Assembly (NCBI GenBank): GCA_035222895.1
Contig: JAVYIG010000062.1
Span: 1,020,779 to 1,084,778, forward strand
Reading direction: 5' to 3'
DNA length: 64,000 nucleotides
Source: Strongylocentrotus droebachiensis
Lineage: Eukaryota > Echinodermata > Echinoidea > Camarodonta > Strongylocentrotidae
Shown: positions 1 through 12,441 of the stretch, piece after piece
Position numbering within the stretch: position 1 is the first letter of the stretch
Layout of the letters: each line of letters starts with the position of its first letter
Position numbers and translations under genes: made by a program
Notes under the pieces: generated by a model
Database searches by the model: none
What the model was told of the DNA's origin: nothing
Seen by the model: the letters and a program-made list of their open reading frames with translations, nothing else

Positions 1-72
1 ATAGACAATGCAATTTCGTTCACACACACACACACACACACGCACACACGCACGCACACACACACACATACA
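1..72. repeat. (CA)n microsatellite
   Basis: A run of CA dinucleotides with a few CG interruptions, lying in the intron before the first visible M8 peptidase exon. Confidence 0.9.
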
Positions 73-164
73 TGAACATGCATGTATTTACAGACAAACA
101 AACACACATGCTGCTCAGATCAAAGAGCAAAGATAAAGATATAGATATGTTTTCATTATTGTAG

Positions 165-281
165 AGAGAAGCTCGTGAATACTACGGATGTGACACCATT
201 GAGGGAGTCGAACTGGAGGATGATTATGGAATGGATTCATCTGGAAGCGCTCTCGCTCATTTTGAGGCCCGATTGATGCCG
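165..281 (+). CDS. M8 peptidase exon a (third zinc-ligand His)
   Basis: Follows a TTGTAG acceptor and ends before GTAGG, phase 0 to 0, 39 codons. It encodes the conserved AREYYGC and GVELED motifs of leishmanolysins and the His in SALAHFEAR. Confidence 0.85.
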
Positions 282-3200
282 GTAGGATTGTTTAAATGTT
301 TTTTTTTCTTCAAAGGTGTACCTTTCACTTTCCCTATTCACCTACAGAATTATGTAATTGAATGATGATAATCTAAATTTAAATCGAAATATTGAAAATG
401 TTACAGCCTTGGTTTCTGTTCCATTTGTCACAATGTCCCGACACCCAATTTTCTGAAATTGATATCTCAATATTACGACACCCCTGTGTCCTGCCAAGGC
501 TGCCAACCCGATATCTCTATGTTCCATTATCTATGTGGTCTGTTTCCATGTGCTTCAACCCCGTCATATTCGACACTCCTAGTTCCAACACCGACACTCA
601 TATTTGCTGACACCCGTATGTTCCGATACCGCTAGGTTCAAACATCCCTATGCTCTGCCACCCTCATGTTTCAACACCTGTATGGGCACCTTTGTTCCGG
701 TATATCTTAGTCGTTTAGGCTACTTATACCCAACTTAGTGATAAAGGGTAAAGGTTACAGTAATAACTAGCACCCAACTTTTAACCTTTTGTTTGCTAGA
801 CCGAGTCAATGGGGCCGGCTTTCACTAAGGGGCGAAAATTCTCTCGTTTCACTTTGGCATTCTTCGAAGATACCGGATGGTATAAAGTGAACTATGACCT
901 CGCTGACCCATTCACTTGGGGTCGTGACCTCGGGTGTGGCTTCGTCAACAAGAGTTGTAAATGGTGGATGGACACTCAGAGAAACAGGTGAGAAAAAAGG
1001 GGGAAAACCCGAGTAGGAAACAAAGAAAAGAACGAGAAGCGACTGATAAACACAACTTTTTAAACGTAATTTGGTCTTTTGTGTGTAATATTGAGATACA
1101 TATAATACACAACAATGGCGTATATGTTATTTCATACTAATGATAACATTTGATACATAAAACAACCAACCAGCTTTGCTTTTTGATTGGGCTTCTTTGT
1201 ATACTGCATTTCAATTCAACCTAGTTATATATTTACACGTAATTACAAGCAAACCAAAGCAGTTTAATTTTCATTTGTACTCAATTGTACATAATTAGTA
1301 TTATATTTCATGGGAGCAAAACTGAGAAACTGAATAAAAAATGACTCAAAATATGATTCCGGGCCATTATAATCCATTAAACGTTGCTAGTCATTTGATT
1401 TCTTTTTACTTTCTCTTTCGCGGTCTGTTATGAAGAGGGTTGTCCCTAAGCCCGTACTGTGAGAAGCCAGGCGAACTGCTATGTGGTGTAGAAGGCAGAC
1501 CTGCCACCTGTACTAATAGCAAACTCTATGAAACACTGCCGGATCAATATCAGGTGCCGACAAAGATTTAAATTTCAATGTCGAATACAATTTTTTTTAA
1601 AACTGTTTTTAAGATCATTTGGCAAGACGTTGTTCTATATTTCAATTATCCACACAGGTTTAAATGGGTACCTGGGAATCGTTGAGAAAGAAGAGTATCA
1701 ATATTGATGTGGCTACCGAGGAAAAATAAGTCCCAATTATTGTATTTTTAGTAGTAGTAGTATTATCATTATTTCTTTATTTGTTATTATTTGTTACATA
1801 TTGCTCCGGTTGTCTCATTTTCGCTCGCTGAACCATTTTGCCAGCACAAACGTAGCTATTTCGACGGCACTACCAAACTAGAATGTTCCACTATGTTGCA
1901 GGGTGTATATGCCATTGGGTGAACCGGTCGTGTGGAAATGGTGTGTTGGGGAGGGGAAGTGAGAGTGTTCGTGTGTGTGTGGTAATTGTATGTGTGTCAA
2001 CAATTAAAGACTAATAATGTCAGATGGCTAATCATAAATCTACAATGACGAGTAAACTGTCTACATCACAGTCCCCAGATAAATATGACTTGAACGTATA
2101 TACCAGACGGCGGATCAGACGACACTTGATAGTGATTTTGTATGTGAGATTGCTTTGCTAAATAAAGCATACAATAACTTTTTACATATCTTTAAACTAT
2201 CATTGATATCTGATAATTAAACAGTTAGTAAAATAAACCTACCAAACTACATAATACAATGAAATACTTGACTTAAAGTAGGGGAGTTTGATGTGGTGCA
2301 CAATTGCACCCCTCTGTAAATATTCGAATAGTCCATGCCATGGCGTTCATAAATATTCATGTTTTGCTTACCTCGGCAAAATGCTTGCTTATACTAAATG
2401 GAAAAATTATGGTGGGGGGGGGGGGTTGGCTGAAATGGACATAATGAACCAGTAAGAACTGATCTATGATCATTCATGCTTGTTATCCCTCGTGTGCTTG
2501 ACTCATAACCTTACAATCGAGTGGCAAATTGCGTCCAAAGTTCGACTTGTTGCACATGTGTTATATAGGCAATGGCGAGCTGGCGACCTATTTTGACCAA
2601 ATTACGGTGGGTAAACTTTCAAAAGTCAATGGGACATGAGGGTTCGAATGAAAGAGCTGGTGTCAACGTACGTGAGGTGGATGTGTTTTTCGTTTAAACA
2701 AATTTGTTGTTGTTGAATTTTTAACGATTTTGGGGGGTAAAAGTCCATGGGCTAACATGTTAGGCTGCTGGACTCTGACGATAGGGGGCGTTGTATAATG
2801 AGACTATTCGGAGCCATATGTTATCACTGTTGTTATAATTAATATTTTTTAAATATTTGTACATGATAACCTATATCTGTTAATTGTCCAGTTTTGGGCG
2901 TAAAATGAAAATATAAAGAAGATGGTAATGCATTATTCCATTGAAAAAAATCAAATGTTTAATGGTGATCGAGGCAAGTAACAGAGGATAACGATTTGAA
3001 TTCTCTTAAATCATTTTACGATTGTGAATATTAAATCATACTATTATATATTGTACCAGTATAAGACTTACGAATGATCCATCAATCATGCAGAAAAGAA
3101 TACATTTGAAATTGCAAAAAGGAATGATCTTAATGTTTCTTTTTTTCTAAATTATATGATTCTACTTCAGTATTTTGATTCTCTTCCCGGCTTCAATGAG

Positions 3201-6200
3201 ACGGAGTTAGCTAGTGTTGGTGGTTGGCGAATGTTAGAAGATCATTGTCCTGTAATTTACGTAAGTTGAACCAAATTGTTGTTCGTTTTTTACCAACTTA
3301 CAAACCTTGAAAATAATGTATTTTCAAAGCGGGATAATTGAGACTTCATTGGTTATGCTTCTGTACAAGTATCTGACTCCTCTTGATTCAAAATAATAAG
3401 GTAGTTAAAGATACAATCTGCGCATGGGCAGATAAAGGTCATTTGTACCAAAAAGGTAAAACACACCAGAGATGAATACTGGATATGCGCTCATGAAAGT
3501 TATGTAACATTATTCATTTATGCACCAACGGTACATTCTTAGATACGCAGGTGGAAGTATTCTTTTCAAGAGGGCAAACAAAAGGTATTCATGAAGCACA
3601 TCTAGGACTTTGGCAGTTATTATTCTAAGATGCTCAAAGTGGAATTTCTCCATGTGTAAAAGATCTGTGGATATTTGGGGTCATTTGTACAATGTGCTAT
3701 CTGTAAACTCCCTTATAGTGGTAACAACAAGAAAGAAGATGTAAACATTTCAAACGCAGGTCATGACGCAGTCACGTGTCAGTGTAACATAAAATACAAG
3801 TGTTTATTCTACTTACAATAAAGTAAACCATTGAAAAAGGTTTTTAAAGTCTAAAATATTTGTACGGAAGATATTTTGGATGAAATATGTACATTTATGC
3901 TGTCACCAACATATAGAATGAAATGTATTTGAGAACATAACACTGTGTATTCGAAATGAGGTTTAGCTTAAGTATTTTGTAATATATATTTCATATCTTA
4001 AATATCGAGAGGCAAAGTATGAATAAATGGTATAAGATGATCAGAAAGATTTTCAAAAAACAGCTTAAGGGCAATCTGTATACACTATTGTAATGACAAT
4101 AGAAATCCTCATCGGATTAAGTAATATGTCATTGTCATTTTCCCACATTTCAATACGTGATGTATATACAAGGCTATTGAAAGTGCCTTAGGTTGAAGTT
4201 TGAAAGTCTCTGAAATCGTGTTGGAAGTTTTCCTGGTATCGCACTATTTTTTTTGTACACACTTGTTATAGATAATTGGGTATTCGGAAGATATTATTTG
4301 CTTTTTTCATCTATGACTATCTTTTGTATATAGCCTGCGTCTCGACTACAAACCAATGATTATAGGCGACAAACATGTCACAGAGGTTAGTGTTAAATAT
4401 AAAAAAATAATTATCAAGATTTTTGCTCGAGTAAGAGTTTGTTTATCTGGCAGGCATTGCACCCTCAGGATTTGATTTTATTTGATCTGATTTAATTTCA
4501 CTTGAGTTTATTTGTCAAAAGGAACAGGAAATTGGGACATTCAATTTTAAAACTTTTCACGTCTAAATACAGCCGGGCATCATATGCAATAAATATTAGG
4601 CAGCGAAGGAGAAGTATTTTGTTTGAGACTATTCGACGAATTACATTTTAAAAATCTTTCCCCTATAATAACTTGGGCTTTTTAAATGGCAATTGTTATA
4701 GGCCTACTTCACATCGTGATGAAGAATTAGAGATGACCCATAGCGATCGAAAGAGCCTTGCTGATGTAAATGACATTTTCAACTTCGATGATTAAAGAGA
4801 AGGTTGATATTGGGAAAGGTGAAAAAGAATTTGCGAGCTTTTTCATTCTTTTTATAGTTGCGTGAAAGAATATCATGGAAAAATGTTACAAAAAGATTGC
4901 TCCTCTAATCCCCTCATATTCAACAATATTTCAAGGAAAAGCGTAAGTGCTTGGACAAAACTTTCATGCCACATGTTTGTGTAATCCCATTTATATATTT
5001 ATGCATGAGAATAACAACAAGTAAGATTGAGTCAATTTATAATGTTATTTTGATCATTCCAGAACCCAGTGTATACACAAATTCTTAGGGCTACATCATC
5101 AACTTTTTCTTTCCCTTGTTGACAGTAATTTCTTCTTCACAGTGTAATGGAATGAACAGAACATTATCTCTAATTAAAAATAAAACTATTTTCACGTAGT
5201 GTGATATAATTATCACCTGATGTGTTAACAGATACCATGTCAAATAAAAATTTATACATTCATCTTCATAAATTAAGAGGTATAATTGCATAAAAAAAGT
5301 AAATATTTCATAAACCTTTGTGACATGATGAAGTGTCCTATTACCCCCACAGATATCAACGAATGTGACAGTGACCCTTGCAACAACGGAGCGACTTGCT
5401 CGGACATAATAACGGGCTATTTCTGCACATGCACCGCAGAATATGAAGGGCGCCACTGCGATTACAGTAGGTTGAAGAGAGTAGAAAAACCAAGGTTTAA
5501 TGCATCGATGCATGTAAAGACTAGCGATGGGAGTGTCTAGGTATAAACGATAAATCACCAGTCTTTGTGGCTTATATTACGGGGTTTGAATTCCTGCAAA
5601 GGCACTAATATTCTCTTGCAATTCATTAATCTACATTTGCCACTCTCCGCCAAGGTGAAGTGAACGGATACCATACAGGTTGATTCTTCGAATGCTTAAG
5701 CAATTATTAAGATTAATACAGGGCACTCAGGTCGTAGTTATACCAATTTTTTAACCGAATTATAATGGACCTTCATTATTAGTCCAAAACATTGTTACTC
5801 CATTGACAAGAAGAAAAGGCACTGGAACTGATTTTCTTTTCTTATCACAGGTAAAACCATTTGTTCCACATCAGACCAATGTGCAAAGAATGAGGTTTGC
5901 AAAGATGGGCTGTGCAGCTGTGGACACGGTCGGATCAGAACAGAAGAAGGTTGTCAAAGTTAGTATTATCACACGAAAATTCAAATTCATTTGATAGGAA
6001 GACAATTATATATTGCCTGCTGGAATTATATAGCTACCGGTTTGGTGTTATAACATAATAATCACTATAGGTGTGAAAATACCTACACCAACGCTTGTAA
6101 ATATAAAACTGATATCGTTGAAATTTAGGATTCTCAGAAAGTAGGACAAGGTGTCATTGAAACAAAGAAAACGGTTATTCAATAGACCTTTTGCATGTCC

Positions 6201-9200
6201 CCAATTCTTAGTCGAAGGTTTGCCATAACAGGCTTCATCGGTAAATCTTACATTAGTATTATTATGATTATTATCATTATTATACGACTATCATTATTAT
6301 GATTAATATTATCATTAATATTCTTCTTGTTCTTGTTGTTGTTAATTTCAATATATTGCAATTAATTTTTTTTTCCAGTTCCGAGACGATTCGACATGTG
6401 GTTTCAAATTACAGATATCAACGGATCACTTGCACTATACCCTGACCCTAACACTTTCAAATCCAGTGATGAAATAATCAGAGGAGAACTAGAGTATGCG
6501 GTACGAAAACATCCATCTTATGACATTTTACTTAAAAAAAAAAAAAAAAAAAAAAATCAGAAATCGATTAATCAATCAAAAGAGTAATGCTTTACTTTGA
6601 TTACTTAAATGACAAAACATAGCTTAAAGGTAAAGACCAGTAATGGAAACGCCCCAATTTCAAAACATGAAATGGAAGCTCTTATTACCAATCATGTGAC
6701 AGAATATGTTTTGACTAATGCATGATGATAAAAATGTTGACGGGAAACCGTCTACTAGTTGATATATTTGGTAAATTAGTTTATCTATTAGCCTGTGAGA
6801 GATTAACGCACGTGTCGCGCACGTGTGCGAAGTCTCATATAAATCTTTCTGTGTACAGTGCTTGTAACTTTACGAAGACTGGGCCAAATTTCTTATCATT
6901 TTGATGATTCCAGAACCTTGCAGTACACACCAATACTTGTATGCTAGATGATCAACCTTTTCTGGTCGATTCCACAACGTTTCCTTCACAATGCAATCGT
7001 ATGACCATAACTGGTCTTTGTATTTAAACAGAGAAGAAACGGTACTAATTTTTTTCCCCGGTTGAATATTTAGAAAAAAATATTTCAAAGTGTGATGACA
7101 GTACTAAGAAAGCAAAGCACACGATCCCAAAGACGTGGGCCTCACATTTTGAACCATGCGAAAATGACAATAATATGTTTCATAATCTGAACAGGAGTTC
7201 TGCAGGCAGTTGATTTCATGTTTTATTCAGAAACGGGTGTCATAGACAAGTGTAGACTAGTTACAGGTAATATTGGTACTAAGTTGGGCCTTTCACTAAG
7301 ATTGTTATGTGGGTCGAGGAATGATTGAACAACGTAGAGCGGTCCGATGTGGACGTGAACCGCATGTCGGACCGAATCCGCCGTAACACAGCCGAATTAT
7401 AATTCTGCTTGGGATTTTACTCTAACAATAATCATAGAGAAAGGCAAATTCATTTATGATTGTACTATGAAAAACGCTACAAATGCTAATTATTTTCCGA
7501 TTTTCCTTGAATTTGTCATGTAAAGACGGGCGAAAAAAAAATCAAACCTAATGTTTACTATTAAAAATGCCATGAATGAAAAGCTCATTATTTGCCCGCT
7601 TAATTCCTTCAGATTTTGCACCGGTTATCGAGATGGGAGATCTTTGTTGACTCCGTATGCAGTGTCGAAATCGAGTCCTTCAATGGAAGTCTCGGAGTAG
7701 AGATAGAAATCGTTCTCGATGCAGGTAGTACACCGGATGACGTCATGATTTATGATCTCATGACGGATGGTGTCTATTTTGCCGCCGAAGATCTGTCGTC
7801 TGGATACACATCTTACACCGTGGATGTTAACTCTATCGTTGTTCAAGGTATGCGATGGACCATGGCTCTGTGGATAGCGAGTCTGGAAACTTGAAGGTTC
7901 CGGGTTCGAAATCACGATCGATATTCTGCTTTTTGGGGCATTATTTCTTAGTTACGTATGTTATTAGGTAGGAATTAAAGCAGAATTATGAAAATGAAAC
8001 CTGTAGATAATGAAAACCGGTTTTCATTGATGTAGGTCCTAATATCCTTCCTACTTTTTTTTACAACGTATACCTCTTTTCCATGATAGCCGGACACAAC
8101 AATTCAAGGGTAACTTTCTCAATATACCCTATTGTTTTGCCTTTAGAAGTTATGTCCGGACTAGGCAATACGTCATTGTATTGAGATTGCCTGAGGTTGA
8201 TTTTTCGTATGTATTTGCGATTGTGTTGTTTAACTCGCAGCCGGCCATGAGGCTGCATGCATGCTATCGTTATACTGCTTTGTCCATGCGAGAGAGCTAT
8301 CGCTTGAGTGCCATAATCGTGCAATGCAGCATTCTTAATAACAGTTATTGTTCATGCTCATTGGACTATGCTGTGTATTTTGCACTCGCTATTCATAGAA
8401 CCCTCGCGTTAATTATAGATTATCTCCAAAACAACCTGGCACGGGGGGATTTGGGGCTTGGCACCAGTGGCGTACGCAGGATTTTTTCAAGGGGTGGGGG
8501 GGGGGGGGGGGGGGGGGGTTAAAATCGGGTCAAAAATTTCACAACGACTCAGGAAAATTTGAAAATCGCGCCGGCCAAAAAGTCGCTCAGTGGGGGGGTG
8601 GGGGGGGGGGGGGGGGATGTAAGTGAACATTTTTTTTTTTTTTGGGGGGGGGGGAGCCCAAACAAAATCGCAACGACTCAGCCAGGCTAAAAGTCGCTCA
8701 GTGGGGGGGGGGGGGGGGATAAGCGGACACTTTTTTTTGTTTTGTTTTGTCTCAAAAAAATCGCAACGACTCAACCGACCGCTCAATAAGCGGGGGGGGG
8801 GGGGGGGGGGTAAGAGGACACAAATTTGACATTTTGCTCCGTTGGGGGGGGGGGGGGTAAGGTCACCTTTCTTAGGTCAGCCATGGGGTAATTTTTTTTT
8901 CTTTTCTTTTCTTTTAAATAATTAAAAAAAAAAAAATATCCAAAGGAGGGGGGGGGGGGGGGGTTTAGGGATTTTTTGGGGGGTTTACACACATACAAAT
9001 ACCAAAGGGGGGGGGGTTTAACCCCCCCAAACACCCCCCCCTGGTTACGCGCCTGCTTGGCACAATATGGGATTAGCCCTGTGGCATGAAAAGAGTTAAA
9101 GAGTTATTTAATAAACGGTCCGATGACATATAAAAAAACTCATCTTCCTGTCTCAGATTGCGATGAATGCGATGAAATAGAATATTCCGCTTGCTCTGTA

Positions 9201-12200
9201 TATTCTACTTGCAACAACACGATTGGTTCCTACCAGTGCACCTGTCTGCCTGGCTTTGGAGATCAAGGGGATCCGACGGATGGGCAAGGAACGGTCTGTA
9301 GTGGTAAGATAATGATTCCGATTTAAAGATTCAGAAGCTAACTTATAAGATATATCTTCACTGTCTCTCTACATTGTTTTGTTTTGTCATTTTTTGTTTT
9401 TGCTTGATACTAGATTTACATTTTCTACTCCATTCTCGCTGGGATTGGATAGGCCCTACTCCATTGCTATTTTCCCCAACATATGCCCTCCCTCTTTTAT
9501 GATTGTTTTTATCATTTATATTATGTACCGTAGTTTTTATTCCACGTAGTAGAGGTGAGCTGGTCTAAAAGGCACACCACCGGACTGTGGATCACATGGT
9601 TCACGAGTCCAGTCTCAGCACTAATGTCCTTTGGAAAAACATTAATCTACATTTGTACCTCTCTACCCAGGTGAAGTAAATAGGTACCCGGTAGGATGAA
9701 TTTCCTTGAATGTTTTTCTTTTCATGGCGTCTCAGCTACAGCCGAGGTAATAATATGAAACCATGTATCAAGTGCAACAGAGTTTATTCAGATAGTATTT
9801 GCGTTATATAAATAGACATATTATTATTTTAAGAAGGTAATACATGAGCTATTGAAGAAAAAAATTGGGTTTTGACAGTCTTTATGATCACGTTCTTTAT
9901 ACATTTAGATATCGACGAATGCAGTAATTCATCCTTAAATGAATGCTCTCTGTTCGCCCGATGCACGAACACAATTGGTGGATATAACTGTGTTTGTCTC
10001 TCGGGATATGTAGACTCTACTGGGAGCTCTGGAAGATTATGTGCAGGTAGGCAGTAATACCCAATAATAATGTTCCACTATCACCGAAACTAACGCTTTA
10101 ATAGGCTAATGCAAGAGAGGTACCTACAGGATGCGGCTACGCATCGGTCAAATTCATGGAGCTAGCTTTGTGATATGTTTGTTTTACCCTGTGCTGCCGG
10201 TCAATCTTTCGTACACCAATAAATGAATGAACGAATGAATGAATGAATGATTTCATGAATGATTGCATGAATGCAAAAATTAATAAATATGAATAAATAA
10301 GTAGAAATATGTTTTTACAAGTAGGCTTACATAAGAATCGATGGATCGAGACGTTTTCTCTCTTTGTCATTGTACCAAAGAATAATATATAGTGAACCAT
10401 AAGCAGAACAGAGCAATCCACCTAATCTATATATTTGTGAGTATTTGAATAAAGCCCATCGCACACTAACCGATCTGAGTACGGTCCGACATTTTAACAT
10501 GAGAAATCTAAGATCTGAATAATCATATGATTGAGAAAATTTAAATCTAACGGGTTTTCACGATTGCTTGGAAAAAGCTTAATGGGTTCAGAATAGTGAC
10601 GTCAGACCAGTAGTGCAATTGTCTACGATTTGTAGACGAATCGGCTTTGTATTGTTACTAGAAGATTTCAATATAGTGAACTCAGGTTGTACGTTTTCTT
10701 ATTAATATTCAGACGTTAAATAAATAAGAGGATTTATGCTTAGATTTTCTATCTAATAGAAATACAATTGAATTGCATTTTTCGAAAATTGGCTAGGAGG
10801 GCGGTCGTGTAGTGTGCGCTGGGCGTAACAGGCATTATGATAAACACCTGGCCTGTGTTTAAAAATATAGTTGAGTTCTGGTCATGCGATTGCATTGTGA
10901 AAAAAACACAGTGTGGAAACGATCAGAAAAAGTCGATCATCTAGCATATATATAATGATGTGTACTGCAAGGTTCTGGAATCGTCAACATTATAAGAAAT
11001 TTGGCCCAGTCTAGCTAAAGTTAGCACTGTACACAGAAAAATGTATATGGGACTACACGAACATGTGGCATACAATTCCGTCCCGATTTTTACGCTGTTA
11101 CATGCCATGTTTAGAATATTAAGGCATTTGAAGAGCCATGCTTTCCAAGGAACATTTTTAATCCGATGTTCTTCCACACTTGCATAATTAGAATGGAAAC
11201 GCTCACAACTTATTTGTCACCACTTCCCAGAACTCAACATTCTCTTTAAATACAAAGAGTTGCAATTGATCCAAATCGATCGCAAGTCCTCTTACCAATC
11301 GCAACTTTGCAGTCTCCTATCTCTTATGTCCATAGTTGCGATTGATATAAACTCTTTGTAAGACAGGGCCCCGATGCACATAGTATCCAATGAATGGAAC
11401 GAATTCCAATTTCCCCCATAAAATCAGATATCAACGAGTGCATCTCACAACCATGCTTCAATGGCGGTACATGTAGGAACTTGGAAGACAGATTTACATG
11501 TGAGTGTGCTCCAGGCTATGAAGGACAGAACTGTAAAATAGGCAAGTCTACTTTTTACATTACCATCATATTAAATTTTCTGAACAGTTCTCGTCATACA
11601 TGTATTAAAACATTAGTTTTTGATTTTTATCAACAATATGCTTTTGTTTTAGCAAAATCATTGCAATTACCATCGATCTTATTAAGATCATTTTCATTCA
11701 TTTGATATGATTGTCATAAAAGAGCAAAATCCTTTGTAGAAAAGTAAAAAATTAGATAAAGGATGTTGATCAAAATCGGATTATCTATATAAAAGTCTTA
11801 AAAATGTCAAATTTGTGATTTTACTATACGGTCTCACGATGACTTGCAATGTCGGATATTCATTTTCTTTACTGGCTCTCACACGCAAAAATGTTTTCAA
11901 AATAAAAAAATACCCCTTTTCTCAATCATAATGGAAACTTTGCTCCTCTCTTTCTGTTTCTCACATTCTCTATCTTCCACTCTCTTCCTCTGTCGTTCTC
12001 ATCGTCCCCCTTTCTCTTTGTCACCCCTTTTCTCTATCACCACCCTCTCTCTCCCTCTCAGACCAGAATGAATGCATCTCCGCCGAGCTGAATGACTGCT
12101 CCCCAGTGGCGGCTTGCACCGACGAGCCTGGAACTTTCTCCTGCGCTTGTCCTCCGGAGTACACAGATACCTCACCTACTGATGCGGGCCCAGGAAGGGT

Positions 12201-12405
12201 GTGTGAGAATGGTAAGACGGCGATATACAGGAGCATCTTCTATTTTAAGTAAAGGGGCAGTGGGGTATGCAGTAATGCAGTAATTTATTTCTAAAAATGG
12301 GGGGAGGGGGGGGGGGGGGGGGTGGAGTCATCCGAGGGCGGGTGTTAACACCTGGTTTGCCCAAGGAAGCCAGAGTGCCATAGACTCACGACAAATTGTT
12401 GTTGA

Positions 12406-12441
<36 letters not shown>

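Noticed and set aside
5091..5558. 155-codon minus-strand frame
   Set aside because: It overlaps a phase-consistent EGF exon on the plus strand and has no domain features.
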